From Streptomyces rhizosphaerihabitans (lineage in GTDB: Bacteria > Actinomycetota > Actinomycetes > Streptomycetales > Streptomycetaceae), in assembly GCF_025399795.1 (NCBI RefSeq), contig NZ_JAODTZ010000026.1, positions 62,001 to 126,000 on the forward strand: DNA of 64,000 nucleotides, read 5' to 3'. Shown piece after piece: positions 51,973 to 60,584 of this stretch; positions within the stretch are counted from its first letter, which is position 1, and every line of letters starts with the position of its first letter. A program made the position numbers and the translations under genes. Below the pieces are notes generated by a model. The model ran no database searches. It was not told the DNA's origin and worked only from the letters and a program-made list of their open reading frames with translations.

Positions 51973-52453
51973 GTCCGCGCCTCCTGCGTGGTGACAAAAC
52001 GTAGCCGTGTGGACTCGGTGCGCCACCACATCTAGCATTGGTCTAAACCACCAGGAAAGGGTGTCCGGGTACTTCGGCCGATTTCAGCCCGCGCCCCCGG
52101 TCGGCACGGGCCGCTCCCGGAACGTGCCACACGGGGCGTCGACGAGCGCCGACTCCCTTGGGTCGACTGCGATGCGCGGGCCCGCGCGGCTCATCACGCA
52201 CCCCGCCAAGACCCCGCTTCCGGGCCCACGAGATTGCGAGAGCCGTCGAACCCGCAGTGTCCGAAAGTCCTCGGGCTGAGCCTGTACGGGCCGTTGACCC
52301 GCCTGTTGGAGCCGACGGGAGCCGTATGACAGCAACGCGCCGTGAACTCGCCCGCCGCGCGGGAAACGGCGGGCGAACACCACGCGGCGAACAGTGCCTG
52401 TCGTGCCGCCGGAGTCGAGGGCCGTGCCGCATGATCAGATATCGTGCGCCGCC
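51973..52453. other. Intergenic without recognisable gene
   Basis: About 480 bp with no supported coding sequence on either strand and no strong hairpin. It holds the promoters of the divergent GntR and histidine phosphatase genes. Confidence 0.5.
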
Positions 52454-53041
52454 ATGGGTGAACTGATACTGATCAGGCACGGTCAGACCGAATGGAGCCT
52501 GTCGGGCCGGCACGCCGGCCGCACTGACATTCCGCTTACCGACGCAGGCGAGGCCACAGCCAAGTCGCTCGCTCCGAGACTTGCCCGACGCCATCTGGCC
52601 GCCGTGTTCAGCAGCCCGTTGAGCCGTGCTGTGCGGACGGCCGAGTTGGCGGCCCTGACCGACGTACGGGCCGATCCCGACCTGTTGGAGTGGGACTACG
52701 GCGGCTATGAGGGCCTGACCGCGGCGCAGATCCAGGAGGCGAGGCCTGGATGGGACCTGTGGCGGGACGGCGTCATGCCCGGCGACGCGGCCCATCCCGG
52801 CGAACAACTCCAGCAGGTGGGCGCGCGCACGGACGCGGTGCTGGACCGGATCCGGCCGTTGTTGGCCGATGGCGACGTCGCCGTTGTCGCGCACGGTCAT
52901 CTGGCGCGGGTGCTCACCGTGCGCTGGCTCGGCCTCGACGCGTCCGCCGGCCGACTGCTCGGCCACCCGCATCCAGGCACTCTCAGCTTCCTGGCCACCG
53001 AGGAGGAGCAGCCCTTCGTCGCCGCGTGGAACGTCCCGTAG
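52454..53041 (+). CDS. Histidine phosphatase (phosphoglycerate-mutase-like)
   Basis: A 195-residue acid phosphatase-type enzyme. The RHG motif is ELILIRHGQTEWSLSGRHAG with the phospho-accepting His; FSSPLSRAVRTAELA follows, with Glu in LLEWDYGGYEGLTAAQI and the second His in VAVVAHGHLARVLTVRWLG. This close set (RHGQTEWS...DYGxYEG) is common in actinobacterial phosphatases acting on sugar phosphates or nucleotides. The physiological substrate is unknown. The ATG at 52454 starts the conserved strand directly. Confidence 0.9.
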   Translation: MGELILIRHGQTEWSLSGRHAGRTDIPLTDAGEATAKSLAPRLARRHLAAVFSSPLSRAVRTAELAALTDVRADPDLLEWDYGGYEGLTAAQIQEARPGWDLWRDGVMPGDAAHPGEQLQQVGARTDAVLDRIRPLLADGDVAVVAHGHLARVLTVRWLGLDASAGRLLGHPHPGTLSFLATEEEQPFVAAWNVP

Positions 53042-53114
53042 GGGCACCCTCCCGCGAGCGCCGAGCGCGCCGGCCGCCTCGGCCTGTTCATGGCCCTGGG
53101 CCTCATCGGCGGCG

Positions 53115-53321
53115 ACATCCGCAGTCATCGACAAGATCCTCACCGAGCGCGAACTGCTCGGCGCAGACCGCTTCATGGGCCAGATCGACTTCAGCGTCTC
53201 GGCGACTTCCAGCACGGGCACCTGCACCCTCGCCGCCACCAGCGCGAGTTGTTCTCTGGGCACCCTCGCCCCGGGAGCCGGCGGCGACGGCAGGCTCGTG
53301 CGCGTGCCGGTGGGCAAATGA
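53115..53321 (+). pseudogene. Possible luciferase-like monooxygenase remnant
   Basis: The frame includes VIDKILTERELLGADRFMGQ followed by ID and then Ser/Thr-rich sequence. The ERELLGADRFMGQID block resembles the C-terminal region of LLM-class flavin oxidoreductases, but the rest is out of frame or lost. This is a weak call based on one block. Confidence 0.35.
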
Positions 53322-53365
53322 GGGGGCCGTGGCCTGCTCCGGCCCATGACTGTCGAGTCGGTCCG

Positions 53366-54148
53366 TCACTTCCGTGTCTCGAGGAGGGGCTGCAGATCGG
53401 TGCGCAGGTGGTCGAGTGCGCTGCGGTACAGCTGGGGTCCTACGGAGACCCGGGCCACACCGATTGCGCGAAGCTCGTCCAGCGACCCGTGTTTCAGTGG
53501 AAGACCAGCGTTCACCGGCGCGCCGACCTCGGCGACGATGGCCCGGAGGTCGTCCGGCCCTGCTCCGGGAGGGAAGACACAGTCAGCGCCTGCCGACCAG
53601 TACGCCTCAGCCCTGCTGATCGCGTCGGCACGCCTTCGATGCCCGGCCAGAGGTGAGGTGGGGAAGAAGGAGTCGATCCGGGCATTGATGACCAGCGGCA
53701 CCCCGATCCGCCCGGCGGCCGCGCGCATCTCCGCGATGTAGACGGCGCGGACATCTACGTCGATCAGGCCGCCGTTGGCGTGATCACTGTCCTCGATGTT
53801 GCAGCCGACGACTCCGATCCCGCTCAGCACTTCGACCAGCTCCTCCGGCGCCATCCCGTAACCGGCCTCGGCGTCGACCGTGACCGGCACGTCGGCAGAG
53901 GCCGCGATGCGTCGGGCGACGAACATCATCTCCTCGCTCGGGGCACCCTCGCCGTCGTCGTAGCCCAGAGCGGCGGCGATCGCGTTGCTCGCGGTCGCGA
54001 CCACCGGGAAGCCCGCGTCGACCACGGCGCGGGCGCTGCCCACGTCCCAGGCGTTCGGCAGCACCAGCGGAGCGCCCGGGATGTGCAGGGAACGAAGCAG
54101 CTCGGCCTTGTCGGCCTGGTTGGACAAAACGTCTGTCTGATCGGACAT
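53366..54148 (-). CDS. Isocitrate lyase/PEP mutase family protein
   Basis: A 260-residue TIM-barrel enzyme. Typical blocks: LVLPNAWDVGSARAVVDAGF, VATASNAIAAALGYDDGEGA, VPVTVDAEAGYG (Mg-binding Asp), VVGCNIEDSDHANGGLIDVD, LVINARIDSF, ADCVFPPGAG. Members cleave or form C-C or P-C bonds (methylisocitrate lyase, phosphonopyruvate hydrolase, oxaloacetase); no KKCGH lyase loop is visible, so a true isocitrate lyase is unlikely. The start at 54148 is 7 bp after the SDR stop; an ATG at 54166 is possible. It forms an operon with the SDR gene. Confidence 0.85.
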   Translation of the reverse strand: MSDQTDVLSNQADKAELLRSLHIPGAPLVLPNAWDVGSARAVVDAGFPVVATASNAIAAALGYDDGEGAPSEEMMFVARRIAASADVPVTVDAEAGYGMAPEELVEVLSGIGVVGCNIEDSDHANGGLIDVDVRAVYIAEMRAAAGRIGVPLVINARIDSFFPTSPLAGHRRRADAISRAEAYWSAGADCVFPPGAGPDDLRAIVAEVGAPVNAGLPLKHGSLDELRAIGVARVSVGPQLYRSALDHLRTDLQPLLETRK

Positions 54149-54155
54149 GGCGGCC

Positions 54156-54968
54156 TCAGTCGACAAGTGCGCCGGCGGACAGATTGGCGATTGCTCCGGT
54201 CATGGCTCCAGCTCGATCCGAAGCCAGGAACGCGGCCGTCTCCGCGATTTCAGAGAGTGTGGGCAGCCTCTTCAGAAGCGTTCCCTGCACCATCCCCCCG
54301 CCTTCGAGCATTTCCTGGACCGACTGGCCCGCCGCTGCCGCGGTTTGCTTGAAGAGGTCCTTGGTGTAGGAACCCGCCGCCGGAGCGTCGACGACAGCGT
54401 GTGGGCGGATGCAGATCACCCGGATGTTGCTGGGTGCCAGCTCCGCGGCCAGGACCCGCGAGAAGGCCTCCTTGCCGGCCGCGCTCACGCTGTGCCCCAG
54501 GATGCCGCCCACGGCCAGTTTGGAGCCCGGCTCGGACAGCGTCAGGATGACGCCAGGGCGCTCGCGACCCATGTGCCGGGCCACAGCCTTGCTGGTGATG
54601 AACAGCGTCCGCAGAAAGCCGTCGACCGGCCGCATGAACTCCTCCAGCGAGAGGTCCGCCAGCACGGTCCCCTGGTCGTGCATGACACTCACGGCGTTGA
54701 GGGCGATGTCGATGCTGCCGGCCCTCGCCGCGATCTCGGCGGCGTGCTTTTCGACCGCCTGTTCATCGAGAACGTCGACTTCGGCGGTCTCGACCGTTCC
54801 GCCCGTAGCGGCGATGTCACGCGCAACGGCGTCGAGCTTCGCCTGCGTCCGCCCGGCGATGAAAACTCTCGCGCCTTCCCGGGCGAATACCCGTGCGACA
54901 GCGCCGCCGATGGCGCCGCCGCCTCCATAGATCACAGCGTTCTTGTCGCCAAGCAGCAATTCACTCAT
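54156..54968 (-). CDS. SDR-family oxidoreductase, altered active site
   Basis: A 270-residue protein. NAVIYGGGGAIGGAVARVFA is the cofactor motif, VFIAGRTQAKLDAVARDIA follows, and IDIALNAVSVMHDQG replaces the usual NNAG. The catalytic region is GHSVSAAGKEAFSRVLAAEL: the Lys is present but the Tyr four residues before it is Ser, as in some non-classical SDRs. GGAGG five bases before the ATG at 54968 fixes the start. Co-transcribed with the PEP-mutase-like gene. Confidence 0.85.
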   Translation of the reverse strand: MSELLLGDKNAVIYGGGGAIGGAVARVFAREGARVFIAGRTQAKLDAVARDIAATGGTVETAEVDVLDEQAVEKHAAEIAARAGSIDIALNAVSVMHDQGTVLADLSLEEFMRPVDGFLRTLFITSKAVARHMGRERPGVILTLSEPGSKLAVGGILGHSVSAAGKEAFSRVLAAELAPSNIRVICIRPHAVVDAPAAGSYTKDLFKQTAAAAGQSVQEMLEGGGMVQGTLLKRLPTLSEIAETAAFLASDRAGAMTGAIANLSAGALVD

Positions 54969-55119
54969 TGTGTCCTCCAAAGGTGATTTGTTCTTCTGAA
55001 TGACTACGAAGGGCCGACGGTCACCCCGTCGCCGCTGCGAGTTCTGTCGCGTCCGCGATTGCCGGAGGCTTCAGAAGGCGGCGGTTCAGGCGACCGGGGC
55101 GGGGATCTCCGCGATGATC

Positions 55120-55262
55120 AGGCCGGTGACCGCCCGCGGACGAGGCGGCGAAGGGGGCGATCGCCACGCCACCGGCGTACGAGCTCCACGCGATGCCTGC
55201 GTTGGCCGCGGGGACCGGCAGCGGCATCGGGGTCGAGGGGCCGCTCGCCGGAGATCTCTTCC
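55120..55262 (-). pseudogene. Possible MFS transporter C-terminal remnant
   Basis: The minus strand reads PAANAGIAWSSYAGGVAIAP and, after a frame shift, VTGLIIAEIPAPVA followed by a stop. It resembles the last helices of an arabinose-efflux-type MFS protein. Too short to be certain. No other gene lies between 54981 and 55275. Confidence 0.3.
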
Positions 55263-55275
55263 GGTGGACTGTTGG

Positions 55276-55614
55276 TCAGTCGTTTTTCTGGCGCTGGATC
55301 TGTTCCGCGATGCGCTTGATGCGGTTCAGTCGCGCATCCCAGTTCCTGCCGACTTCGTTCAGTTGCCGGACGGCGCGGGTGAGCTGCGCCTCGTCGACTT
55401 CGTAGCGCCGTTCGCGGCCCATCGGTGTCGCGTGCACGAGGCCCGCGCGATCGAGGACGCCCAGGTGCTTGGTGACCGCTTGGCGTGAGATCGGGAGGCG
55501 ATCGCTCAGGCTGGTCGGGGTACCGACTCCTTCCGCGAGCAGCAGGTCGAGCAGGCGGCGCCTGATCGGGTCGCCGATCGCCGACCAGAGTTCGTCGTCG
55601 ACGGCGACCGTCAT
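55276..55614 (-). CDS. ArsR-family regulator
   Basis: A 112-residue winged-helix regulator: LWSAIGDPIRRRLLDLLLAE, TSLSDRLPISRQAVTKHLGV, LDRAGLVHATPMGRERRYEV. No metal-binding CxC is present. This subtype is nearly always coupled to an SRPBCC/AHSA1 gene, as here: its ATG overlaps the SRPBCC stop by 4 bp. It likely binds the twin palindromes at 56077-56137 to repress the operon. Confidence 0.92.
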   Translation of the reverse strand: MTVAVDDELWSAIGDPIRRRLLDLLLAEGVGTPTSLSDRLPISRQAVTKHLGVLDRAGLVHATPMGRERRYEVDEAQLTRAVRQLNEVGRNWDARLNRIKRIAEQIQRQKND

Positions 55615-56060
55615 TGCGCCACCACGGAAGGGGCGTAGCTCTGCAGCCTGGGCAGGAACAGGTCCCAGCCGCGCTCGTGGTCGTGGAATGCCTCCTCGAG
55701 CACGGCGGCTTCCCAGCCCTTCTCCCGCCAGCCGCTCTCGGTCAGGCGCAGAATCGTGCCGTCACCGGAGGGCTCGAGCTCGAAGGTGACCAGGAGGGAG
55801 TTGTCCGCATCGGGCAGTTGACCACCAGGAGCGACCCAGCGGAACGCGAACCTGTGCGGCGGATCGACGTCGACCACCGTGATCGCCTCGACCGCGGCGC
55901 GGTCGCCCCACACCAGTTCGCCGACCGCGCCCGGCGCGGGCTCGAACGACGCGTCATCGGGCCACCACATCTTGATGTGCTCGGGACGACTCACCACATC
56001 GAACACGATCTCCGGTGCCGCGTCGATGCGGATCTCGCGCTCCAGCTTTCCGAACTCCAC
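55611..56060 (-). CDS. SRPBCC/AHSA1-family protein
   Basis: A 149-residue START-like cavity protein: LEREIRIDAAPEIVFDVVSR, EHIKMWWPDDASFEPAPGAV, and LRLTESGWREKGWEAAVLEE. Such proteins bind a hydrophobic ligand; function is unknown. The GTG at 56060 is preceded by GGGAGG with 6-bp spacing, preferred over an ATG at 56084. First gene of the ArsR operon. Confidence 0.88.
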   Translation of the reverse strand: MEFGKLEREIRIDAAPEIVFDVVSRPEHIKMWWPDDASFEPAPGAVGELVWGDRAAVEAITVVDVDPPHRFAFRWVAPGGQLPDADNSLLVTFELEPSGDGTILRLTESGWREKGWEAAVLEEAFHDHERGWDLFLPRLQSYAPSVVAQ

Positions 56061-56076
56061 TACAGACCTCCCATGA

Positions 56077-56137
56077 GCAACCATCGGTTGCGTATGACTC
56101 TAGTGGTCCTGCCGTCAACACGCAACCTTATGTTGCG
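56077..56137. promoter_or_regulatory. Twin ArsR operators
   Basis: GCAACCATCGGTTGC (56077-56091) and CGCAACCTTATGTTGCG (56121-56137) are palindromes sharing GCAAC...GTTGC, with centres about 45 bp apart. They lie directly upstream of the SRPBCC-ArsR operon. The rest of 56138-56310 holds nothing I can name. Confidence 0.6.
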
Positions 56138-56310
56138 TATCGACCGTGAGTTCGACGCGGGGAACGCCTGACCGGGCAGCGGTGACCGTGGCGAGACGGC
56201 TTGCGCGTGCGCGGGGTCCCGTGCCGCGGCGGCGACAGCACGGCGGCGGCCACAGCACAGTGAGCGTGACTGGAGTGGATCGCCGAGCCGCGTTCAGAGC
56301 CCCCGCCCGC

Positions 56311-56640
56311 TCACTGGTGCCGTGACCGTGAACCCTGGCGGGGTCGGGTTTCGTGGAGACGGACGGTCATTCTCACCGTCACATCGTCCCCTGCCGAGAG
56401 GCCGCTCGGCTTGCGCACAGCGACCTTGAGCGGGAGCAGGTAACCGCTGTCCTTGGGGAAGAGCGACGTCTGGAAGGCGGCCTCGCCGATGTGAGCCTCG
56501 ACCGGGATCACGCCCCAGCCGTAGGTGGCCACTGCGGCCACCTCGCGGATGTCGGCGGACTCCTCGTCCGGCACGCGGACGAAGTAGTACGGCGACGGTC
56601 CGCGCCATTCGATCACTCGGCCGGAAAACACAAACTCCAT
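56311..56640 (-). CDS. DUF1905 family protein
   Basis: A 109-residue small beta-barrel protein: MEFVFSGRVIEWRGPSPYYF, VAAVATYGWGVIPVEAHIGE, and FPKDSGYLLPLKVAVRKPSG. This is the DUF1905 pattern, with LxVRxxxxLxxGDxVxVxL at the end (KPSGLSAGDDVTVRMTVRL). Role unknown. The ATG at 56640 has AGGTGAG upstream; a GTG four codons earlier is also possible. Confidence 0.85.
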   Translation of the reverse strand: MEFVFSGRVIEWRGPSPYYFVRVPDEESADIREVAAVATYGWGVIPVEAHIGEAAFQTSLFPKDSGYLLPLKVAVRKPSGLSAGDDVTVRMTVRLHETRPRQGSRSRHQ

Positions 56641-56873
56641 GGAGTCGCTCACCTTCCTCGAGGACGGCCAAGATATCCGCGATCGATCCGGCGAAGGGTT
56701 CCGGTCCGTCTTCGCACCCTTCGACGACGTAGGCGTACGGTGCCACCGAGACCGCCTCCGACGCGATGCCCTCGTGACTGTCCATCACCCGGGCATCGCG
56801 GGCAGGCGAGCGGCCGAGCACCAGCGGTGCGGCTACGGGGCCGCGAGATCGTGTCAGGCGCCGAGGGGCCGAC

Positions 56874-57194
56874 TCAGTCCTGCGGAGCCGTCGCAAGCAC
56901 AGTGCGACAGTCCGACCAGGCGGGTTGGCTCAGCAGGGGCCTGAACCGGGTGAACAGTGCGAGGAGTTCGGCCCTCCACTTCTCGCGGAAGGCGGAGTCG
57001 ATGCGGGCAAGGTCGAGTTCGTTGGCGGCGGACAGCTCGGCGAAGTCCCGGCGAAGGTGCGGCTCCGGAGTATGGAGACCACCGGTGAACCGATTCCGAA
57101 AGACCCCGTCGGCATGCGCGAGCGTCGGATACGTGGCCCTGCGGTCACACGACGCGTAGAGGTACACGATGGCTTCGGCCTCGGCACCGATCAC
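56874..57194 (-). CDS. Hypothetical protein
   Basis: A 106-residue protein beginning at GTG: MIGAEAEAIVYLYASCDRRA, FRNRFTGGLHTPEPHLRRDF, and ending LSQPAWSDCRTVLATAPQD. It looks mostly helical and soluble with two cysteines. I do not recognise it. Its GTG overlaps the TGA of an upstream protein-like frame (57193-57330), which suggests it was the second gene of a pair whose first gene has been lost. Codon use looks natural. Confidence 0.55.
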   Translation of the reverse strand: MIGAEAEAIVYLYASCDRRATYPTLAHADGVFRNRFTGGLHTPEPHLRRDFAELSAANELDLARIDSAFREKWRAELLALFTRFRPLLSQPAWSDCRTVLATAPQD

Positions 57195-57330
57195 CCCCGC
57201 AAGTTCGGCACGGCTGTCCGAAGACAGCAGCGCGTGGGAAAGCCATCGGTGAGAAACGCGACCTCGGTCCCTTCAGCGGACAGCCGGGCTGAGCCGGTCC
57301 AGTTCTGTCCCTCCGGAATCTCTCGGTGCG
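57191..57330 (-). pseudogene. C-terminal remnant coupled to the hypothetical gene
   Basis: The minus-strand frame reads REIPEGQNWTGSARLSAEGT and EVAFLTDGFPTRCCL before a TGA that overlaps the next GTG. Upstream it runs into the 3' end of the SnoaL gene, so only about 45 codons survive. Family not recognised. Confidence 0.35.
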
Positions 57331-57339
57331 CTCGCCGAG

Positions 57340-57744
57340 CTAAGCAGTCGTCTGCCAGGGGAGAGAAGGCACGTACGCCGGGGTGCTGTGCCAGTAGTCC
57401 CGGGTCTCCACGGCGAGACCCGTCGCGTCGAAGCGGACGAAGACGCAGCCCGCGAGTGTCGACGGACGGCCGTCCTCCTCCGCGAGGACGCGGAACTCGG
57501 CGACCGCGCGGCCGTCCTGGCCGATCATGGGTTCGGAGAAGCGGACATCGGTCGTGGTCTCGGACGCGAAGGACCAGCGGATGTACGCGGCGAGCTCGTC
57601 CCGGCCGTGGTGAGGCTCCCGGAACGGCATGGAGCGGTGGACGCACGCGTCCGAGTACAGCTCCAGGATCGCCTCGACGTCATGGGCCGCCCAGGCCCGC
57701 TCCCACACCCGTACGAAGCGTCGTGCCGCCGTGGTCGTGTCCAT
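57340..57744 (-). CDS. SnoaL/NTF2-like protein
   Basis: A 134-residue cone-fold protein: RFVRVWERAWAAHDVEAILE, LYSDACVHRSMPFREPHHGR, RAVAEFRVLAEEDGRPSTLA and RDYWHSTPAYVP. It is a nuclear-transport-factor-2-like member of unknown function (ligand binding or isomerase). It lies 8 bp downstream of the acetylxylan-esterase-like gene and is probably co-transcribed with it. Confidence 0.85.
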   Translation of the reverse strand: MDTTTAARRFVRVWERAWAAHDVEAILELYSDACVHRSMPFREPHHGRDELAAYIRWSFASETTTDVRFSEPMIGQDGRAVAEFRVLAEEDGRPSTLAGCVFVRFDATGLAVETRDYWHSTPAYVPSLPWQTTA

Positions 57745-57752
57745 CGCGGGCC

Positions 57753-58718
57753 TCAGACGCGGGCGGGCAGCCAGCGCAGCTGCGCGGCCTGCTGGTAGGG
57801 GCCGCCGCCCTCGTGGTCGTTGAAGTCGTACACCTCGATCTGCTTCTCCTTGTTCGCCCAGGCGTTGAAGGCCGCGAAGACCGTCGACGGCGGGCAGGTC
57901 TGGTCCTCCAGTGCCGCCGAGAACAGGGCGGGGACCCGGCCGCGCGCGGCGAAGTGCACCCCGTCGAAGTAGGAGAGAGTGCGCTGTACCTCCTCGGTGC
58001 GGCCGCGGTGGGTCTTGAGGTAATTGCCGATCTCCCGGTAGGGGGAGCGGTCCGTGAGCACGGTGGCGCGCGGGAAGTCGCACAGGAACGGTACGTCGGG
58101 GGCGATCGCCGCCAGGTCGGGCACCAGCCCGCCGACCGCGATGGCGATGCCGCCGCCCTGGCTCCCGCCGAGCGCCGCTACGCGGGCCGCGTCGACCAGC
58201 GGATGCGAGCGGGCCGCCTCCACGGCGCGCACCGCGTCGGTGAACAGCCGCCGGTAGTAGTAGTTTTCGGGATCCTCGATCCCCCGCGTCATGAACCCGG
58301 GGAAGGCGGGCGCGCTGCCCACCGGGTCCGGGGTCCCGCCGCCGCCCCAGGCGCTCGCCTGGCCGCGCGTGTCCATCACGAAGTGCGCGAAGCCGGCCGA
58401 GGCCCACAGCAGATGCGTGTGCGCGAGCCCACGTCCGCCGCCGTACCCGATGAACTCGACGACCGTGGGCAGCGGCGAGTTCGCCCGGGCCGGCACGGTC
58501 AGCCAGCCCTTGACCGGATGGCCCCCGAACCCGGCGAACGTGACGTCGTGGACCGTGACGGTCTTCAGCGGGATGTCGACCGGCTCGAAGCGGGCGGCGA
58601 GATCGTGCTCACGGGCTTCCTGGAGAGTCTTGGTCCAGAAGGAGTCGAAGTCCTCGGGCTCTGTGGACGCGCTGCGGTAGGTGCGGAGTTCGTCGAGAGG
58701 GAGGTCGAACAGGGCCAT
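57753..58718 (-). CDS. Acetylxylan esterase/cephalosporin deacetylase (CE7)
   Basis: A 321-residue cytoplasmic alpha/beta hydrolase of carbohydrate esterase family 7. It starts MALFDLPLDELRTYRSASTE. CE7 marks: VEFIGYGGGRGLAHTHLLWA (oxyanion), FVMDTRGQASAWGGGGTPDP (RGQ motif), AALGGSQGGGIAIAV (GxSQG nucleophile Ser) and a C-terminal His in NDHEGGGPYQ. It removes acetyl groups from short xylo-oligosaccharides and related sugars. Together with the downstream SnoaL gene it forms a small operon. Confidence 0.92.
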   Translation of the reverse strand: MALFDLPLDELRTYRSASTEPEDFDSFWTKTLQEAREHDLAARFEPVDIPLKTVTVHDVTFAGFGGHPVKGWLTVPARANSPLPTVVEFIGYGGGRGLAHTHLLWASAGFAHFVMDTRGQASAWGGGGTPDPVGSAPAFPGFMTRGIEDPENYYYRRLFTDAVRAVEAARSHPLVDAARVAALGGSQGGGIAIAVGGLVPDLAAIAPDVPFLCDFPRATVLTDRSPYREIGNYLKTHRGRTEEVQRTLSYFDGVHFAARGRVPALFSAALEDQTCPPSTVFAAFNAWANKEKQIEVYDFNDHEGGGPYQQAAQLRWLPARV

Positions 58719-58897
58719 CGAGGACCACCTTTCGGCATACGGGTGCGGATGATCACACGGTACGTCCGCCCTCGGGGGCCCGCCACGGCCGCGCCGAGAA
58801 CGAAGACTTTCCCGGCGCCGTTCATCAGCTCGCTCCTCACCGGGAAGTCGCCCGTCCTCTGGTTCGACGGGTGGGTGCCCCAGATCCAGGGCGCCCG

Positions 58898-59179
58898 TCA
58901 GGCCGTGCGCCGGGTCCACTCCGGTTCCGTTTGCGCCCAGTCGCGCTCCCAGTGAGCCAGCCGACGACGTTCCAGGGCCCGGCGTACGCAGAGGTGCGCG
59001 ACGAACACGACGAAGACGGCGCCCGTGGCGGTGAAGACGCCCATGGCCAGCGTGAGTTGCCGGATCACCGCAGCGCACCGCTCCGGCGCCCGGACGTTCC
59101 TCGGTACCGGCGCCTGCGACCCCGGGGTCGAACAGCCCCCCCCGTAAGCGTCCGGTTCGCCGAACCCGTCATGTCGCAC
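58898..59179 (-). pseudogene. Rv1733c-like membrane protein, C-terminal part only
   Basis: The 93-residue frame carries one membrane helix (LAMGVFTATGAVFVVFVAHL) and the cytoplasmic end RRRLAHWERDWAQTEPEWTR. This is the characteristic C-terminus of Rv1733c-type two-helix membrane proteins, which are about 190 residues. The first helix and the extracytoplasmic domain are missing; a run of eight G near 59140 may mark a frameshift. From 59180 to 59459 I see no further gene. Confidence 0.5.
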
Positions 59180-59459
59180 CCGTCATGCGCGCGGCAGCAG
59201 CGGTCATTGCCGGCCCCCGTCGAACTCCGGCGCCGTACGACTGATCCCCGCCCGCCGTGGAACCCGCGAACCCGCGAACCACCGCGTCGGCGAACAGGAG
59301 CCCGATGGCGAAACACCGACCGTCCCCGCCCGCGACACCCGGGCGCACCCCGACTGCCCCGCCATCGGCCGGATACACCCGTCGGCCGAAATCCCCGGCG
59401 GCGCCGCGGGCAAAGCATCACGGCATCCGTAGTCGTCCAAGTTCCGAGAGGCATCGCTC

Positions 59460-60374
59460 ATGAACTCCGGCACCACCATCACCGCAGGAATCGACGGTTC
59501 GCGCGCCAGTCTGGACGCCGCCGACTGGGCGGCCCGCGAGGCCGGACGGCGCCGTCTCCCGCTGCGTCTGCTGCACGCGGGCACACGGCCGCGCGTATCC
59601 GCACGCGTTCCGGACGTCGATGTGCCCGCCGGGCGCACCAGGACGACGCTCGACCGGGCGGCGATCCAACTGTCTTACGCACACCCGGCGTTGGACATCG
59701 TCGCGCGCGACACCGAGACGCCCGCGGTGCCCGCACTGCTCGCGGCGGCCGCCGAGTCCGAGACCCTCGTCGTAGGCTCCCGCGGTCGCACCGGCCACCC
59801 CGCTCCGGCCGGCTTCCTGACCGGTTCCGTCGCCTTGACCGTCGCGGCCGGCGCGACATGTCCGGTCGTCCTGGTCCGTGCGGGCGAACTCCCCGAGGAC
59901 GAAAGGGAATTCACTCAAGGGCGCACACCGATGAGCGCCGCGTCCTATCGTCCCGTGGTCCTCGGCCTCGACCTGGAGCACCCCGCCGACGACCTGATCG
60001 GCTACGCCTTCGACACCGCCGCCGTCCGTTCGGCACCGCTCCTCGTGGTGCACGCCTGGACCCTGTCTCCACTCCACGATCCCGCACCCGCCGTTCCGTC
60101 GGCCATCGTGCCGTCGCCCGGCGGCGCCAACGACCAGGAGACCGGCCGACGGCGCGCCCTGACCGGCACGTTGCGGCCCTGGCGCCACAAATTCCCGGAC
60201 GTCCCGGTCGCGGAACAGGTCGTCCACGGCCGTCCCGGAGACCAATTGCTCCGGGCGTCCACCGGCGCCGGTCTGCTGATCGTCGGCCGCCGCGCGGGCG
60301 AGCGCCTGGGCCGCGCCGCGCGGACCGTCATCCGGCAGGTGACGTGTCCGGTCGTCGTGGTGCCGCACGGCTGA
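59460..60374 (+). CDS. Tandem universal stress protein
   Basis: A 304-residue protein with two UspA domains. Domain 1: ITAGIDGSRASLDAADWAAR and LVVGSRGRTGHPAPAGFLTG plus TCPVVLVRAG. Domain 2: RPVVLGLDLEHPADDLIGYA and LLIVGRRAGERLGRAARTV plus TCPVVVVPHG. The G-x2-G-x9-G ATP-binding pattern is kept better in domain 1. These proteins bind ATP and act in stress or dormancy responses in actinobacteria. It stands alone. Confidence 0.92.
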   Translation: MNSGTTITAGIDGSRASLDAADWAAREAGRRRLPLRLLHAGTRPRVSARVPDVDVPAGRTRTTLDRAAIQLSYAHPALDIVARDTETPAVPALLAAAAESETLVVGSRGRTGHPAPAGFLTGSVALTVAAGATCPVVLVRAGELPEDEREFTQGRTPMSAASYRPVVLGLDLEHPADDLIGYAFDTAAVRSAPLLVVHAWTLSPLHDPAPAVPSAIVPSPGGANDQETGRRRALTGTLRPWRHKFPDVPVAEQVVHGRPGDQLLRASTGAGLLIVGRRAGERLGRAARTVIRQVTCPVVVVPHG

Positions 60375-60584
60375 CGCCGCTCCCGCAGCTTTGCGGCTCT
60401 CCCTGCGCTCCCGGGGTTCCCTGCGTTTCCCGTGCTTCTGCGCTCCCGGGGCACACGTCGGCCGATCCGCCCGCAGCGTCCCGACCGGCCGTCGGCGGCA
60501 CGGGAACCCGGTGGGACGCGTGGGGACCCGGCGGGACCCGCGGGAAGCCGGCGGAACCCGACCCAGCAGGGCGGAGCACGGCCC

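Noticed and set aside
56294..56896. 200-codon minus-strand frame starting near MDSHEGIASEAVSV
   Set aside because: The first 60 codons look vaguely protein-like, but the rest is out of frame with the well-supported DUF1905 gene, and the composition turns Arg/Gly-rich.
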